NCBI GenBank assembly: GCA_037043455.1
Contig: JAWPHD010010193.1
Location: forward strand, 1-64,000
Direction: 5' to 3'
Origin: Cyrtodaria siliqua
Taxonomy: Eukaryota > Mollusca > Bivalvia > Adapedonta > Hiatellidae
DNA: 64,000 nucleotides
Part shown: positions 33,561 through 46,298 of the stretch, one piece after another
Position numbering within the stretch: position 1 is the stretch's first letter
How the letters are laid out: every line of letters begins with the position of its first letter
Notes under the pieces: model-generated
Told to the model about the DNA's origin: nothing
Databases searched by the model: none
Seen by the model: only the letters and a program-made list of their open reading frames with translations
Translations under genes and position numbers: made by a program

Positions 33561-35823
33561 ATGATAACAGGTTGCATACTTATTAATTATTAGAATATAT
33601 CTAAACAAATTGTTTTGCGTAATACTAAATGTTGATTATATTGTATATTTAAACATATGGAAGAATAACAAAGAAAAAATAATTGGTGGTGGACGGGGGA
33701 GGGAGGGTGCAGTGGAGTGATCCGATTATGTGTGAGGGGAGGGGAAGTATCCCAGGGTGGTATCCAGGATATCCGATTTGGGTGGTAGAGGGGATGTCTC
33801 CCAGGGTCGTATTGTAATGCCGAATTCCTGGTTTTTAACCAACTTTGGTATATACTGGTAATATACCTGTTTAATACCGGGTTTCAATATTTCAGCAAGG
33901 GTTCGTCTGATCATTGGCTTTTGGCTACTATTTAATTTACTTGGTAAGGAAAAGAAAACGTGGAGACTAGAAGTAAAGTTTCATGTTTAACTTTTTATTA
34001 TGTCTTCGACATTTATTTGTTATTAGGTCTGTGGTATAGCAACCCACTCTGAGTGAATTTTAGTATTTAGATAAAGCTTTTGAAGACATTTTGTCAATTG
34101 CCAAAAAGCACGGATGTTTACAAATGCGTCGGGCTTATTTTGAGATTTTTAGTGAGTTGGAGAATTTTGGTATATATTGGCAACATTGTATTTATCAAGT
34201 ACTTTTAGTACTATTTTTAATGCTGTACCAATATAAACCAATATACCTCTTCAGTGGATGCGTAGAATATTTGGAAATAGGCGAAAAATGTGTGTCTTTG
34301 GTACATCGAGTGGTGATAAACACTGATTTAAAATTCGCGGTTCGAAAGTATTAATATACGGATGTTAGCCAATCAAAAAACAGCGCGAGATTGACGTCAC
34401 GGTGTCAATCGCTACATCTAGAAACATAGCTTGAATGAAAAACGTCGAGTAATTCGAATGAATCAGAGACTTCGGAAAGTTTTGGATCTGTCAAAAAGTT
34501 ATTTACTCGAATAAAACAATATTAATGAATGTCATCAAGTAACAGTGGAAGCAATTGTTCTAAATTCAATTACGAAATGAATTCTTTCGACGGTGATTGA
34601 TGACAACGCGAATAAACGACAATATGGCGACTCGGAGTGGGTGAGTAATCGTAGCATGACACAGTTGTCAGTTCATAAAGTTTAGAAATCAACAATTATT
34701 GAATGCAGTGTTTCTTAGAATATATCAATAGTTCAATAGTCAAAATCATTTAAGTGATGCACATATTGAATAGTACAGAACGACATGTCAACAATTGTTT
34801 AACACAACTTTATTTCAGCATTTTATAATAACCTACACAACTCAATGAATACTCCTATCAATAACAGCAAACCAAAGTATATAAGCTGTAATGGCACAAT
34901 ATTAGTGAAAGATATCAGATTGGGGGCGTACATTATTGGGAGAGGGGATGTCTCCCAGGATTGTATCAAGGACATCAGATTGGGGCGTACATTATGGGAT
35001 CCAAAATGATCGTTGACAGTAGCCCTTTTTTATTTTTTTAAATAAGCACCCCCCTAATCTCAAATATTCGACGTAGTTACATGTTGAATAAAGACCGAGT
35101 TCATCACCTACCAGAATGTATTAGGTATGTCTTATTTCTGGTCACTAATTGGTCAGTTTTTTTGATGATGCTCTGTCAAAATTATGAATAGATCTAAATC
35201 TACGATCAACAAATTATTGAAGATAAATGTTCAGATGCACCCCTCCCTCCACACTCCAACTTTTTTCCTCGTAATACGTCACTGACTTTATTACTTTTTG
35301 TGTTCTTCACGGTCACTTATTTAGGGGGTATTCTGATGCACCCAACCCACCCTGCCGTCCACAGCTGCTATGCTCCTCATTATCTACAATTCCGAGTTTG
35401 ACGTCATCAAGTCAGATTGTCACGCGATCAAAACGTCGACGATAAAATAGAACGAAGCCGTCACAAGTCGAGACTGTTATTTCACATGGATACATCTTTA
35501 TAATTTTTATAGAAGTAAGTATTGTGTTTTCCTTCCTAACTGCACTTGGCACAGTAACTATTCATGCAATTAATGTGTACCATGCATTGCCGAAATATTG
35601 TCATCAGTTTTTCGCGAACGTTTTTTTTGTATTTTCAAATATTTGTTGATTGTTCAGGGCGGTTGTTTCAGCAAAATGTGTTTGTACTTTTAAGAAAAAG
35701 TTTAACTAGTACTTAAATAAGATGTATATCAGCAAAACAAACATTTTTAGTGGTAAATAAAAACAACTTTTCGAAATCGATTGAGATAAACATTTAGATC
35801 GAAAGTTTTTTTGTTTGTTTTTA
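33561..35823. other. non-coding region with possible promoter-like patch
   Basis: No gene is confirmed. TTGACGTCAC (about 34391-34400) is a CRE-like site. Downstream, ATGGCGACTCGGAGTGG followed by GTGAGT (34624-34646) could be a tiny first coding exon with a splice donor, but no linked exon is known. A GATGTCTCCCAGG phrase occurs at about 33794 and 34945. Confidence 0.35.
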
Positions 35824-36174
35824 TTATGCCCCCGAAACCCTTTCGAGAGTTGAAACCCTTTCAGGGGTTAGAGTAATCGCAACATCTGTCTGTCCTTCAG
35901 TCTGCAGTTTGTGTCCGGACTGTACCTTCAAAACCCCTGCATGAATTATTAATTAACTTGGCACAAGTTATCACCATAACAAGACGATGTGTCACGCGCA
36001 AAACCCAGGTCCATACCTCAAACGTCAAGGTCACACTTGCAGTTCATAGGTTGTTGGTCAGTCCGCAGTTCGTGTCCGGACTGTACCTTCAAAACCCCTG
36101 GATAGATTTTTAATTATCTTGGAACAAGTGATCACCATAACAAGACAATGTGTCGCGAGCAAAACCCATGTCCG

Positions 36175-36430
36175 GCCATCCTTAAAAATATATTTGTTTG
36201 CTGTTTCCCGACCCAGGATTTTATAAGTGGTAGGTAGGTAGGTAGGTGATTTTTTTTTTGTTGCCAAAGACAGTAAAAAACCATAAGAAATTAAAGAAAA
36301 ATATACTAAAAACAGTAAAAAAACGGTAAAAAATGTTTTTGTTAAAGAATTGCTATAAAAAGTTTTGGTTAGGGCCTTTTTTGGTGGGTAGGTAGGGAAA
36401 CAGCAAACCAACTATTTTTTATGGTTGGCC
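36175..36430. mobile_element. ~250-bp MITE
   Basis: TTTGCTGTTTCCC (about 36197-36209) is exactly inverted as GGGAAACAGCAAA (36396-36408). Imperfect inversion extends out to GGCCATCCTTAAAAA and TTTTTTATGGTTGGCC. Inner TAGGTAGGTAGGTAGG tracts are present. Similar single arms occur near 9280, 57800 and 59490. No coding sequence. Confidence 0.75.
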
Positions 36431-36590
36431 TCCGTACCTCAAAAGTCAAGGTCACACTTGCAGTTCATAGGTCAAAAACAGGTACACAATTTCATGTCCA
36501 GAACGTAACATCAAAACCCCTGCAGGAATTTTTAAATAACTTGGCACAAGTAATAACCATAACAAGACGAAGTGTCGAGCGTAATAACCA

Positions 36591-36822
36591 GGGGCCTGTT
36601 TTATTAAAAATCTTACGATAAGTCTCGAATTTTAAAATCGTTCCCTTTTATCACCTAAGGATTCAATGTAGACAATTATGTGTGCACGTAGTGCAGAAAG
36701 AACACATGTATACGGAAATGAAATGAAATCGCGTTTATTTGAAAAGTGTAATTTATAGTGAAGCATTTAAGAAATTGATTTACGATCAAAATGGTCGTAA
36801 GTTGTTTCATAAAACGGGGCCC
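36591..36822. mobile_element. ~232-bp MITE with GGGCCCGTTTTAT-type ends
   Basis: Left end GGGGCCTGTTTTATTAAAAA pairs with right end TTTCATAAAACGGGGCCC, and inner TTACGAT with ATCGTAA-type sequence. It interrupts a family F unit whose sequence resumes as CCAGGTCCGTACC. Confidence 0.75.
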
Positions 36823-37890
36823 AGGTCCGTACCTCAAATGTCAAGGTCACACTTGCAGTTCAAAGGTCAAAAACAGGTACAAATTTTCGTGTCCGGAATG
36901 TAAGGTCACAACCCCTGCAGGGATTTTGAAATAACTTGACACAAGTGATCACCATAACAAGACGATGTGTCTCGCGCAAAACCCAGGTGAGTACCTCAAA
37001 GGTCAAGGTCACTTGCAGTTCATAGGTCAAAAACAGGTACGCAATTTCATGTCCAGACCGTAACGTCACAATCCCTGCAGGGATTTTTAAATAACTTGGC
37101 ATAAGTGATCATCATAACAAGACGATGTGTTGTGCGCAAAACCCAGGTCTTCAAGGTCAAGGTCACTCTTTAAATAACTTGGCACAAGTAATAACCATAA
37201 CAAGACAAAGTGTCACGCGCAATACCCAGGTCCGTACCTCAAAGATCAAGGTCACACTTGCAGTTCATAGGTCAAAAACAGGTACAAATTTTCGTGTCCG
37301 GAATGTAAGGTCACAACCCCGGCAGGGATTTTGAAATAACTTGTGATCACCATAACAAGACGATGTGTCGCGCGCAAATCCCAGGTGAGTACCTCAAAGG
37401 TCAAGGTCACTTGCAGTTCATAGGTCAAAAACTGGTACGCAATTTCATGTCCGGACCGTAACGTCACAATCCCTGCAGGGATTTTTAAATAACTTGGCAT
37501 AAGTGATCACCATAACAAGACGATGTGTTGTGCGCAAAACCCAGGTCTTCAAGGTCAAGGTCACTCTTGGAGGTCAAAAGTCAAATTGTGTCCGGTCAAT
37601 AACTCTGGCATTCATGGACGGATACAACAAGACAATGTGTCGCGCACAAAATCCAGCTCTGTGGCCCCAAGGTCAAGGTCACACTTAGAGGTCAAAGGTC
37701 AAATCGTGTCCGGTCAATAACTTTTGCATGCCTTGACGGATTTTAAAATAACTTGGCACAAGTGCTCGACACAACCAAACGAAGTGTAGCGCACAAAATA
37801 CAGTTCCGTGGCTCTAAGGTCAAGGTCATACTTAGAGGTCAAAGGTCATTTCGGGGTCTTATATCACTTATAGTGATATTTCTTGTTTAG

Positions 37891-39137
37891 AATTTGTATC
37901 CAAAACGGGTTCATTGTGTTGGATAAATATATTGAGGCTATTTGAGGTTTTATTATTTTCTGCGGTCCCAGCAACAAGGAATTTCATGAATTTACATGGG
38001 AAAAGCCCCACCAAAAAGTATTTTGGCTTTAAAATATTTGTTTCTCAACCGATTTTCAAAACTAAGGTATCGTCTTTCTGTTTTCGATCACCATGTGATT
38101 TCGACCGAAGGCGGAAATTACGTCTGCGCACGTTTATTATGCGAATTTCGTAATCGCTTTTTATGATTGTCTTCTAAATGAATAGTTTGTTAGAACAACA
38201 ACAGAAAACACTTTCAAGGGTTACTAGAAAGACCGGAATACACTGAATCACCGGAATACACCGAAATACATATAATAAAGGCATTATTTATGTAATTAAT
38301 GGATAATAAATGATTATTTATGATTTAAATAGTAATATATCCACACAGAATAGTGATTTATGTGTTTGGGGGCACACTAGTCACCACTATAGACATCTAT
38401 ATAGCTATATGGGTAATATAAAGGGCCAGGTCCCTGCATAAAACATGCAGCAAAATCGGTGTTTGTGTTAAAAACATCTGGTAATTGTTATATTAGTACA
38501 TTTCCTACGTGACATGTGACCTAACTTCCTGACAAGCAAACGGACATGTTTTGAAAACAGCAGAAGCGAATAATTTTAAAGCTCTACAGTATTAAAAAAA
38601 AATGATTTTAGGGTGATGAGGGTAGACATTTACTCATATTTTTTCAAAGAAGATAAGTTCGGCTTTTTTGCTTCTTGCTAAATTAAAAAAATATTTGATA
38701 TTTTCACATTTTTTTCTACGCTGTCAGCTAGTGTGAATTTAGGTCAACAAATTTGCATAAAATTGGCCATATGAAAATACTGCATCTCTGGATAAAAGCT
38801 ATAGTAAATAAGGTGAACGGAAACACATGCCGTTCACTGGAAACAAACAAGTTGAGGTCATCCATTGACAAATGTTATCGGATGGAAAATTAACAAAATT
38901 TAATCAAAGCCGCGGTCGTTTTTGTTAAAGTTTGAATACTTTAGATTAGCTAACATCAAATTATGTCAAATATAAATGCATTACTGATATATGTTGCCAA
39001 CTGTCATTAAGTGGTCTTAAACAAAGAGGTCGAGGATATTTTTATTATGTAGTATTTACCTAACCAACAAAAATGCCTGTTCTAATTATATATTATGTAT
39101 GTATTATTGTTTGGGGCGCTTGTTTCAGCCAAAGGTT
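37891..39137. other. non-coding spacer
   Basis: No gene recognised. The phrase AAGCCCCACCAAAAAGTATT (about 38004) and the flanking TTTCTCAACCGATTTTCAAA recur at about 41260-41316. Confidence 0.4.
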
Positions 39138-40262
39138 TTTAGCTCGACTGATCAAAGATCAGCAGAACTTATACCATTGTGCGGCTTCCATCCGTCTGTC
39201 CGTCTGTAAACTTTTTATTGTGGCGACTACTCCTCTGAAACTACTTGACTGATTTTCATGAAACCACAAACTGCTGACTGACAGATGGCCACCACCGCTA
39301 AAAATAGATTTTAAAAATGTGATTTTGTGGTGACTACTCAAAAATCATAAGTGATATTGATTTGGAACCTTTACCAAAATGACTGGCACGACATGTAGTT
39401 GATCTTAACCAATTTCATGTTTTTGATTGGATGTCGAACATCTTAGTTTACACGAGAGTTATTTAGGAAAACTTGTGGCGACTACTCCTCTGAAACTATT
39501 GTACGGATTTTCATGAAACTTGATAGGAATGTTGCTCTTGATGTCAGTCTAGTTGATCCTAGCAAAATTTCAGGTCGGCCGATAATTCAAGATGGCCGCC
39601 ACAGCTAAAAATAGATTTTTAAAAAACAAGTTTGTAGCAACTACTTCTGGAAAACTATAAGTGATATTGACATGGGACTTTTTCTTAAATGATCAGCATG
39701 ACATGATGTTGGTCCTTGTCGAAAATCATTTTGATTCAACATTAAACATGGCTGCCAGTGGCCATCTTTGTTTAAATAGTGTTATATAGTAAAGACTTGT
39801 AGCGAATACTCCTCTCAATCTACTTCACAGATTTTCATGAAACTTCACAGGAATGTTGCTCTTGATGTCTAATTGATCCTAGCAAAATTTGAGGCAGGCT
39901 GGAAATTCAAGATGGCCGCCTCGCCTAAAATAGATTTTTAAAAAAACAAGTTTGTAGCGACTACTTCTTGAAAACCTATAAGTGATACTGATATGGGACT
40001 TTTTCTAAAATGATTAGCATGACATGATGTTGGTCCTTGTTAAAAAATATTTTGATTCAACATTAAACATGGTTGCCAGTGGCCAACTTTGTTTGTTTAG
40101 AGTTATATATTAAATCTTCTAACGACTACTCTGAAACTACTTGACAGATTTTCATGAACTTCACAGGAATGCTGATCTAGCTATCAGCTATCAGTAGAGC
40201 TTCAAGGTCATTGCTATCAGAACCTATCAGTAGAGCTTCAAGGTCATTGACCTCTTGATTGG
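39138..40262 (+). mobile_element. rolling-circle-type array, family B, copy 1
   Basis: 5' TTTAGCTCGACTGATCAAAG, GATCAGCAGAACTTAT and CCGTCTGTCCGTCTG. The core is a ~320-bp dimer (GCGACTACTCCTCTGAAACT; TTCAAGATGGCCGCC; GATATTGACATGGGACTTTT; AACATGGCTGCCAGTGGCC). The 3' end ATCAGTAGAGCTTC, then AAGGTCATTGACCT, a hairpin, then CTTG. The 3' end motif is duplicated (about 40195 and 40240). Confidence 0.8.
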
Positions 40263-40535
40263 AGTTTTCAGACAGATTTCATCTACTACCTAAATAAGTT
40301 GTATATCAGTGAAACATTTTTAATGGTAAATAAATATAACTTACTTTTCAAAATTGGTTGAAAAATAAAAATTTCATGTGCGAAAGCTGTTTTTGATGGG
40401 TCATTTTCAATGCAAAATTCTGCTGCATGAAAAATTAGAGATTTTTTGATTGATTTTAGAACTTTTTATCCAAAAAGGGTTTTAATTTGTTGGATAAATT
40501 TAATAGTAAATTAAGACACGCCGAAAGTTTTACAC

Positions 40536-41174
40536 TAGCGGATCCAGGGGGGGGCTCACCCGGCGCGCGCCCCCCCTAAAAATTCCGGATCATACATGTA
40601 TGTCCATTTTACTGTAGATAAAATATCAAATACGCCCGCAGTATAATTATTTTTTTCGCTCGCTCGACGCATCATGGCTAACGAGTGGTTTACTTAACAC
40701 ATTGTTAAATCCGTTTATTTGAAAACGCACTTTTTTTATTCATACATGTATGTCCATGTTATTGTAGATAAAATATCAAACAATTTCGTTGCACGCCCTC
40801 AGTATAAAAAATTTCTCGCTCGCTTGACGCATAATGGCTAATGAGTGGTTTAATTAACACATTGTTAATTTTCTTTTATTTAAAAACGGACTTTTGTTAT
40901 TCATACGTGTATGTCCATGTTACTGTAGATAAAACATCAAACAATTTAGATGGACGCCCTCAGTATAAATTTTTTTCTCGCTCGCTTTGCTCGCTCGACG
41001 CATAATGGCTAATAAGTGGTTTAATTAACACATTGTTAAATCCTTTTATTTGAAAACGGACTTTTTTTACCCTATAAATGCACTACCGCAAACGTTTTAT
41101 GAGGCTAGAGACGGACCCGAAAATTGACCAAAATATTACGCCCCCACTAAGCTGAAATCCTGGATCCGCCCCTG
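40536..41174. mobile_element. TIR element with GGCGGATCCAGGAT-type ends and internal tandem repeats
   Basis: Left TAGCGGATCCAGGGG and right TCCTGGATCCGCCCCTG are inverted, as in many animal hAT elements. Inside are three units of about 155-165 bp (CATACATGTATGTCCAT, TGTAGATAAAATATCAAA, CGACGCATAATGGCTAA). The left end is GC-rich and degenerate. There is no transposase. Confidence 0.65.
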
Positions 41175-42401
41175 TTTTATAGCAAAATATGAAGGCTAAC
41201 TGAAGTAAATTTCTTAATTTTCTTCTGTCCAACCAACAAGGAATTCATATAAGAAAAGCCCCATCAAAAAATCATTTTGGCTGTAAAATATTTTTTTCTC
41301 AACCGATTTTCAAAGGTAAAGTAGCATTATTTACCACTAAAAATACCAGTTCTAGTGATATATAACTGATGTACGTATTATTTAAATTGCTCAAGTTACT
41401 GCAGAAAAACCTTTGGCTGAAACAAGCGCCCCAAACAATAATTATACTGCTCACGTAAATGCTAAAAATCCTTTGGCTGAAACAAGCGCACCAAACAATG
41501 CATCTACTTGCATCCAAGTAGTTATTATTCTGTAAGTTTTTCTTGTATGTTTTGTGTCAAAAGACACAATCAACACAATTACAGTGGTAAAATATTTCCA
41601 AATATTAGCAAGCAATTGTTCTGGTACTCACAGAATCGGACAATACTGTTGAATATTTTTTGGCAAAGTCACAGGACTCTTTAAACTTTTTCAAATGTAT
41701 TTTTTCTGGTCAGCTCCTACATGTTTCTTCAGATTGTATTTCACATAAATACCTTTATTCAGGGAGCATCCATCTGTTTTACTGAACTCTTGTTTTTATT
41801 TTATTTGTGCAGTGTGTATGCAGATGCTTACACTTATGTACATGTAGCTACGCCCATGAGTTTGTTAGGTAGACTTTTGCTCAGTCATACTTAGTAAGTT
41901 ACTGTCATCTTACATTGTATAAACATGTCACGGATACAAAACAACCAGTCATCGCGATCAATTGTTCCAATACATTATTAATTACACAATACATGTATTT
42001 ATTACATCACATACGCTACACGAGTAACATATTTAGGAAATTTATTTCTCCGAATTGGTGATTACGGCATCAGGGCTGCAGCATTGTTAATATTCTATTC
42101 TGCAAGGTCTTGCGAAATTGCGTACAACATTCTCTGAGTGACCACTCTATCAATCAGAAAAAAGACTGAAAATTCAGAGGACGTGTTTTATACATATTCA
42201 AAATGTAAACAATGCCATGACAGGTTTATACAAGCGCTTGCCTGATTCAGTTCTTCTCGACACTATTTTTTCACATCCGTAACAATTGCCTGTTTAAAAT
42301 GCTAAGTGTGGTAAATTGATATTACTAGAAATGTACATGTATGTATATATTTTATTTAAACTTTCTTGCTCACATCACATAAATATAATTTCTCCTTTCA
42401 G
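41175..42401. other. non-coding spacer
   Basis: No gene recognised. CCTTTGGCTGAAACAAGCGC occurs twice (about 41410 and 41470), and its inverse lies near 39117-39140, flanking family B and TIR elements. Confidence 0.4.
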
Positions 42402-42544
42402 TATGTTGGGTCTTTGCTATTGCAAGTGTGTTTTGTGGGTTGGTCAAAGACTCCATGCAAAATGGAGTTGTCAGCTGGAGCACTACACTATACAGAGTTG
42501 GAGACCCAGTTTCAATCTTTTGGTTCACCAGAAGCTGACGTTTA
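42402..42544 (+). other. candidate exon of unknown content
   Basis: Bounded by a strong acceptor TTTCTCCTTTCAG and donor GTAAGT. One frame is open throughout and contains MELSAGALHYTELETQ, then a TAG formed only if the donor is not used. It lies 1.35 kb before the first recognised EBP2 exon, but its phase does not join that exon and it does not resemble the EBP2 N-terminus. It could be an untranslated first exon or chance. Confidence 0.3.
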
Positions 42545-42563
42545 GTAAGTACATGCGTTCGTT

Positions 42564-43414
42564 TTTAGCTCGACTGATCAGAGATCAGCAGAGCTTATGC
42601 CGTGGTGCGGTGTCCGTCTTCCGTCTGTCCGTCTGTCTGTCCGTCAAGTTTTATTTGTAGCGACTACTCCTCTGAAACTACTTGGCGGATTTTCATGAAA
42701 CTTTACAGGAATGTTGCTCTTGATGTGTAATTGATCCTAGCAAAATTTCAGATCGGCCAGAAATTTAAGATGGCCGCCACAGCTAAAAATAGATTTTTAA
42801 AAAATAAGTATGTAGCGACTACTTCTTGAAAACTATAAGTGATATTGATATGGGACTTTTTCTAAAATGATCAGCATGACATGATGTTGATCTGAGTCGA
42901 ATTTTTTTTTGATTCGATGTGAAACATGGCTGCAAGTGGCCATCTTTGTTTATATAGAGTTATATAGTAAAAACTTGAAGCGACTTCTCCTCTGAAACTA
43001 CATGACGAATGTTCATGAAACTTCACAGGAATGTTGCTCTTAATGTATAGTTGATCCTAGAAAATTTTCAGGCTGGCCGGAAATTCAAGATGGCCACCAC
43101 GGCTAAACATAGGTTTTTTAAAACAAGTTTGTAGCGACTACTTTTTGAAAACTGTAAGTGAAATTGATATGGGACTTTTTCCGAAATGATCAGGATGACA
43201 AGATGTTGATCCTTGTCGAAAATTATTTTGATTCAACATTAAACATGGCTGCCAGTGGCCATCTTTGTTTACCTAAAGTTATATAGTAAAAACTTCAACT
43301 TGTAGCGACTACTCCTCTGCAACTACTTGACGGATTTTTATGAAACTTCACAGGACTGCTGACCTAGCTATCAAAATCTATCAGTAGAGCTTCAAGGTCA
43401 TTGACCTCTTGTTT
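42564..43414 (+). mobile_element. rolling-circle-type array, family B, copy 2 (complete)
   Basis: 5' TTTTAGCTCGACTGATCAGA, CCGTCTGTCCGTCTGTCTGT, about two and a half 320-bp dimers, and 3' TCAGTAGAGCTTC, AAGGTCATTGACCT hairpin, CTTGTTTT. Confidence 0.8.
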
Positions 43415-43565
43415 TGCTTATTACATGCCCAGATGGTTCTTATAGGACTTAGACCGGTTACATGTTGGGACAGAAAGGACTTAATGGTCGTATTCCAAAG
43501 TTAGATTAAATTTTTTCTTGTTCATATTATTTAGTGTCGATCCTATTGTGTACAGGAGGTATACA

Positions 43566-43745
43566 GTACTGGTTCATATGAAGTTCATATGAAATTCATA
43601 TGAAAATCATATGAACTCCTTTCATATGAGAATCATATGAAAGGTTTCATATGAAAATCATGTGTGGCTCCCTTTTGTTGATTCTCATATGAAACCTTTC
43701 ACATGAAAATCATATGAGAATCATATGAGAATCATGATTTTTATA
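43566..43745. repeat. CATATG repeats with ~11-bp period, second cluster
   Basis: TTCATATGAAATTCATATGA-type units in both orientations. CATATGAAAGGTTTCATATG forms an internal palindrome. Same motif as at 33400-33560. Confidence 0.8.
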
Positions 43746-43892
43746 TGTGACAAGATCATCTGGTGAGAGGGCCCTCTTGTTTAGAGCATCGAAGCTTTGT
43801 TTTTTTACTTGAATTCCACCAAATGTGTACAGCAAGTAGGGCTCTTGGACCTTTTGTTTACTGTTTATTCATTTATGAAATTTCAATTTCAG

Positions 43893-43976
43893 CTCCAAGG
43901 AGCATTTGCCAAAGGGAAATTGAAGGGAGGTTTGTACGTAGAAATAGCTCCTGCGAAGGATCATATCAGTAATGTG
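43893..43976 (+). CDS. EBNA1BP2: EBP2 exon (right copy), N-terminal LQGAF segment
   Basis: Exactly 28 codons between acceptor TTTCAATTTCAG and donor GTATGT. Reads LQGAFAKGKLKGGLYVEIAP then AKDHISNV, aligning with human ELQDAFSRGLLKPGLNVVLE. Phase 0 at both ends, so it joins in frame to the next exon (48647) to give SNVAGMKQKLDVLKQ. The first coding exon was not identified. Confidence 0.85.
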
Positions 43977-45130
43977 GTATGTATTGTGGTTACTTAATAG
44001 ATGCATATCCTTTTTAATCTATTTAATTCGGCGCCTTCCCAATTGCATAGACCTATTTTTTCTCAATTCTGGGGGATAAAAAATCCCAATATACAAAAAA
44101 GAAGAAATTTTACCCTTAACAAACATTTCCCCAAAATAGCGAAAAACCATGCTATTTTTTCTCCAATTCCAATTAAATGTGCACTAAATTTTCCCAAATT
44201 CAAAGGCATGACCCCTTCCCAATTTGGAGAGAAAAGCCCCTGACATGTATATTTCAATAGTCTGTATAGCTAGTACAACATTATATTGGCAATTCACTGA
44301 GACATGCACTGTGTCGCTGCTTCTTTAAAGTTATTTTGAAAGCATGCTCAGCTGTAATAAGGACATTTTTTTAGCTTTTGGTGAAAACTAACTTTTTTCC
44401 AATACCTACCATATACATGTACATGTAATATGCATTGTTTTTTATTATTTCTTTGTTGTCCGCAACGAATGACAAGGTAAGTATGATTTTTAACTGCGGA
44501 AAATCTGGTCATTAGATGGAAAAGTGACAGTGGGCAGCGTTAACTTTTGGTTTAGGGATTGTTCGAGTGTCCAAAATATCACAACTTGAAAACCATCCAG
44601 TGGATTGATTTGTTATTTGCAGAGCTACATAATTATGACATTAGCTATGCCACACTACCAATGTTTCTGTGACTTTGAACTTCAGTTCAAGGTAAGGTGA
44701 CATTGAGCAGAACATTGGTTTAAAATTCTTCTTTTTTTTATGGAATTTCCAATAATTATTTTATGTTACCTGGTATTTTCTAAAAGTTTGAAATCAGTGA
44801 TTCTTTCCCGGTTTTTAAATGTGAATGCGAAACTATTGTAACTATAAAATATATTATTATACCTCACATAAAATGCCCATGCTAAATCCCCCATAGACAA
44901 CGATGTGTAATTTCTTACTATCTGACGCAAGGATGGTATAACAGGGTGATTAAATTGCAGGGTGATAGTAAAAAAGATATTGCATGCATAGCTTTGGTGC
45001 ATTCATAGCTTTGGTGCGTGCTGTTTCGTTATCATCATCAGTTCATTTTGGTGAAATTGCTATCTTTAACTCAACATAACTTCAAAAGTATGTTACCGAT
45101 TTCAATAAATTACCACTCATTTTCTTAATT
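43977..45130. other. EBP2 intron, no gene seen
   Basis: Nothing recognised except short AT-rich tracts. Confidence 0.45.
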
Positions 45131-45680
45131 AAAGGGAATATAGCAACACAGCCAAACAATCTTTATTATTGAGAGTTCTGAAAAACTTGGAAAATGATGG
45201 AAGAATTATCAAAATCGGATGATAAAGAAAGAAGATATGATCGTTTGAAGGTTCTGTTGAAATGGATATGGAAGCCGCCATTTTTAGAGCTATGACATCT
45301 CAATTCTAAATGACCATATATGGAATATTGATAAATATGAAAATTTGCTCATTTAAAGGGGGACAATTGAAGTAACTGTATAAAGAATATGTATGACTAA
45401 TGGCAATAATACTTTATATGACCAGTTAAGGAGTTTGCATTCATTTGCAGTTATTTGCTTTGCTTTAAATGATATTTATCAATATTCCATATATGGTCAT
45501 ATAGGAATATGACCGCATAGTTTTCAAAATGGCAGCTCCCATATCCATTTTAGAACAACCTTCAAATGGTCATATCTGTTTTGTTTATCATCAGATTTTG
45601 ATAATTCTTTCACCTTTTTGCAAGTTTTTCAGAACTCTCGATAAAAGAGCATGTTTGGCTGTGTCGCTACATTCCAATGA
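45131..45680. mobile_element. ~550-bp foldback element related to the TTAA MITE
   Basis: AGCAACACAGCCAAACA (about 45142-45158) is inverted as TGTTTGGCTGTGTCGCT, and the arms pair inward (TCTGAAAAACTTG against CAAGTTTTTCAGAA; CCATATATGG in both). Its layout and inner phrases match the element at 9341-9871. Clean target duplications are not evident. Confidence 0.75.
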
Positions 45681-46097
45681 TATAACTTTTATAGTAACAT
45701 TTAAAAAAAAATCCATCAAATTGAAATCTGTATTGAAAATGATGAAATTTATTTTTGACGTGAGGGGATTATGAATGTGATATTTATACAGTGTTTCCGC
45801 AAGAGCGCGTTTCTTGCGTTTTTGGCGCACTAAAATGATCGGCGACGCGACATAAATCAGCTTGTGAGTTTTTCGTGACGCAATGAAATTGACTAGGCTA
45901 GAAATGAAATACCCGTCAAATTATCGTCGTAAACCAAATTATTTTTGTATATATTACTGACTTTTGATAATACTGCACCAATAATATATTTCAACATTTG
46001 GTAAATTGAAAACACAGCGTTTTTATTTAATGCTATTGTAACAACACAACACACACGTGACAAAGTTTGTATAGTTTATTAATATGTATATCCAAGT
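45681..46097. other. non-coding spacer with a possible lone hAT-like end
   Basis: CAGTGTTTCCGCAAGAGCGC at 45789 resembles a hAT terminus, but no partner was found. Confidence 0.3.
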
Positions 46098-46282
46098 CAG
46101 GCGCGTAGCTGCCTATATGCGAGTACGCGGCTGAATCCACATGATTCTGACAAAAGCACCTCAGAACCTCCAGAATGCACCAGATTGCACCATTGTTTTC
46201 CAAAAAAATCGAGGGGGCTTGCCCCCCGACCCCCCTAGCACAATTATGAATCCACATGAATAGAGGGCTAGCTACGCGCCTG
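46098..46282. mobile_element. 185-bp MITE with CAGGCGCGTAGC ends and 5-bp target duplication
   Basis: Ends CAGGCGCGTAGCTGCC and GGGCTAGCTACGCGCCTG are inverted repeats. CAAGT is duplicated at 46093-46097 and 46283-46287. The interior has GGGGGCTTGCCCCCCGACCC. The end sequence suggests a hAT-type element, and the 5-bp duplication a lineage with a short target site. Confidence 0.8.
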
Positions 46283-46298
46283 CAAGTGATCGTATAGT

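Larger units (their letters stand above)
35824..37890 (+). mobile_element. rolling-circle-type array, family F, with two nested MITEs
   Basis: 5' TTATGCCCCCGAAACCCTTT then a CTGTCTGTCC patch. Tandem units of about 165-240 bp follow, each with ATAACAAGACGATGTGTCGC, CAAGGTCACACTTGCAGTTC and CTGCAGGGATTTT. The 3' end is ATATCACTTATAGTGATAT, a hairpin, then TTCTTGTTT. Nested insertions lie at 36175-36430 and 36591-36822. Confidence 0.75.

Noticed and set aside
37125..37720. Open frames in the GGTCAAGGTCAC region
   Set aside because: They are produced by tandem family F units.
42402..42544. First coding exon of EBP2
   Set aside because: Its phase does not fit the 43893 exon and the peptide does not resemble the EBP2 N-terminus; kept only as a candidate exon.
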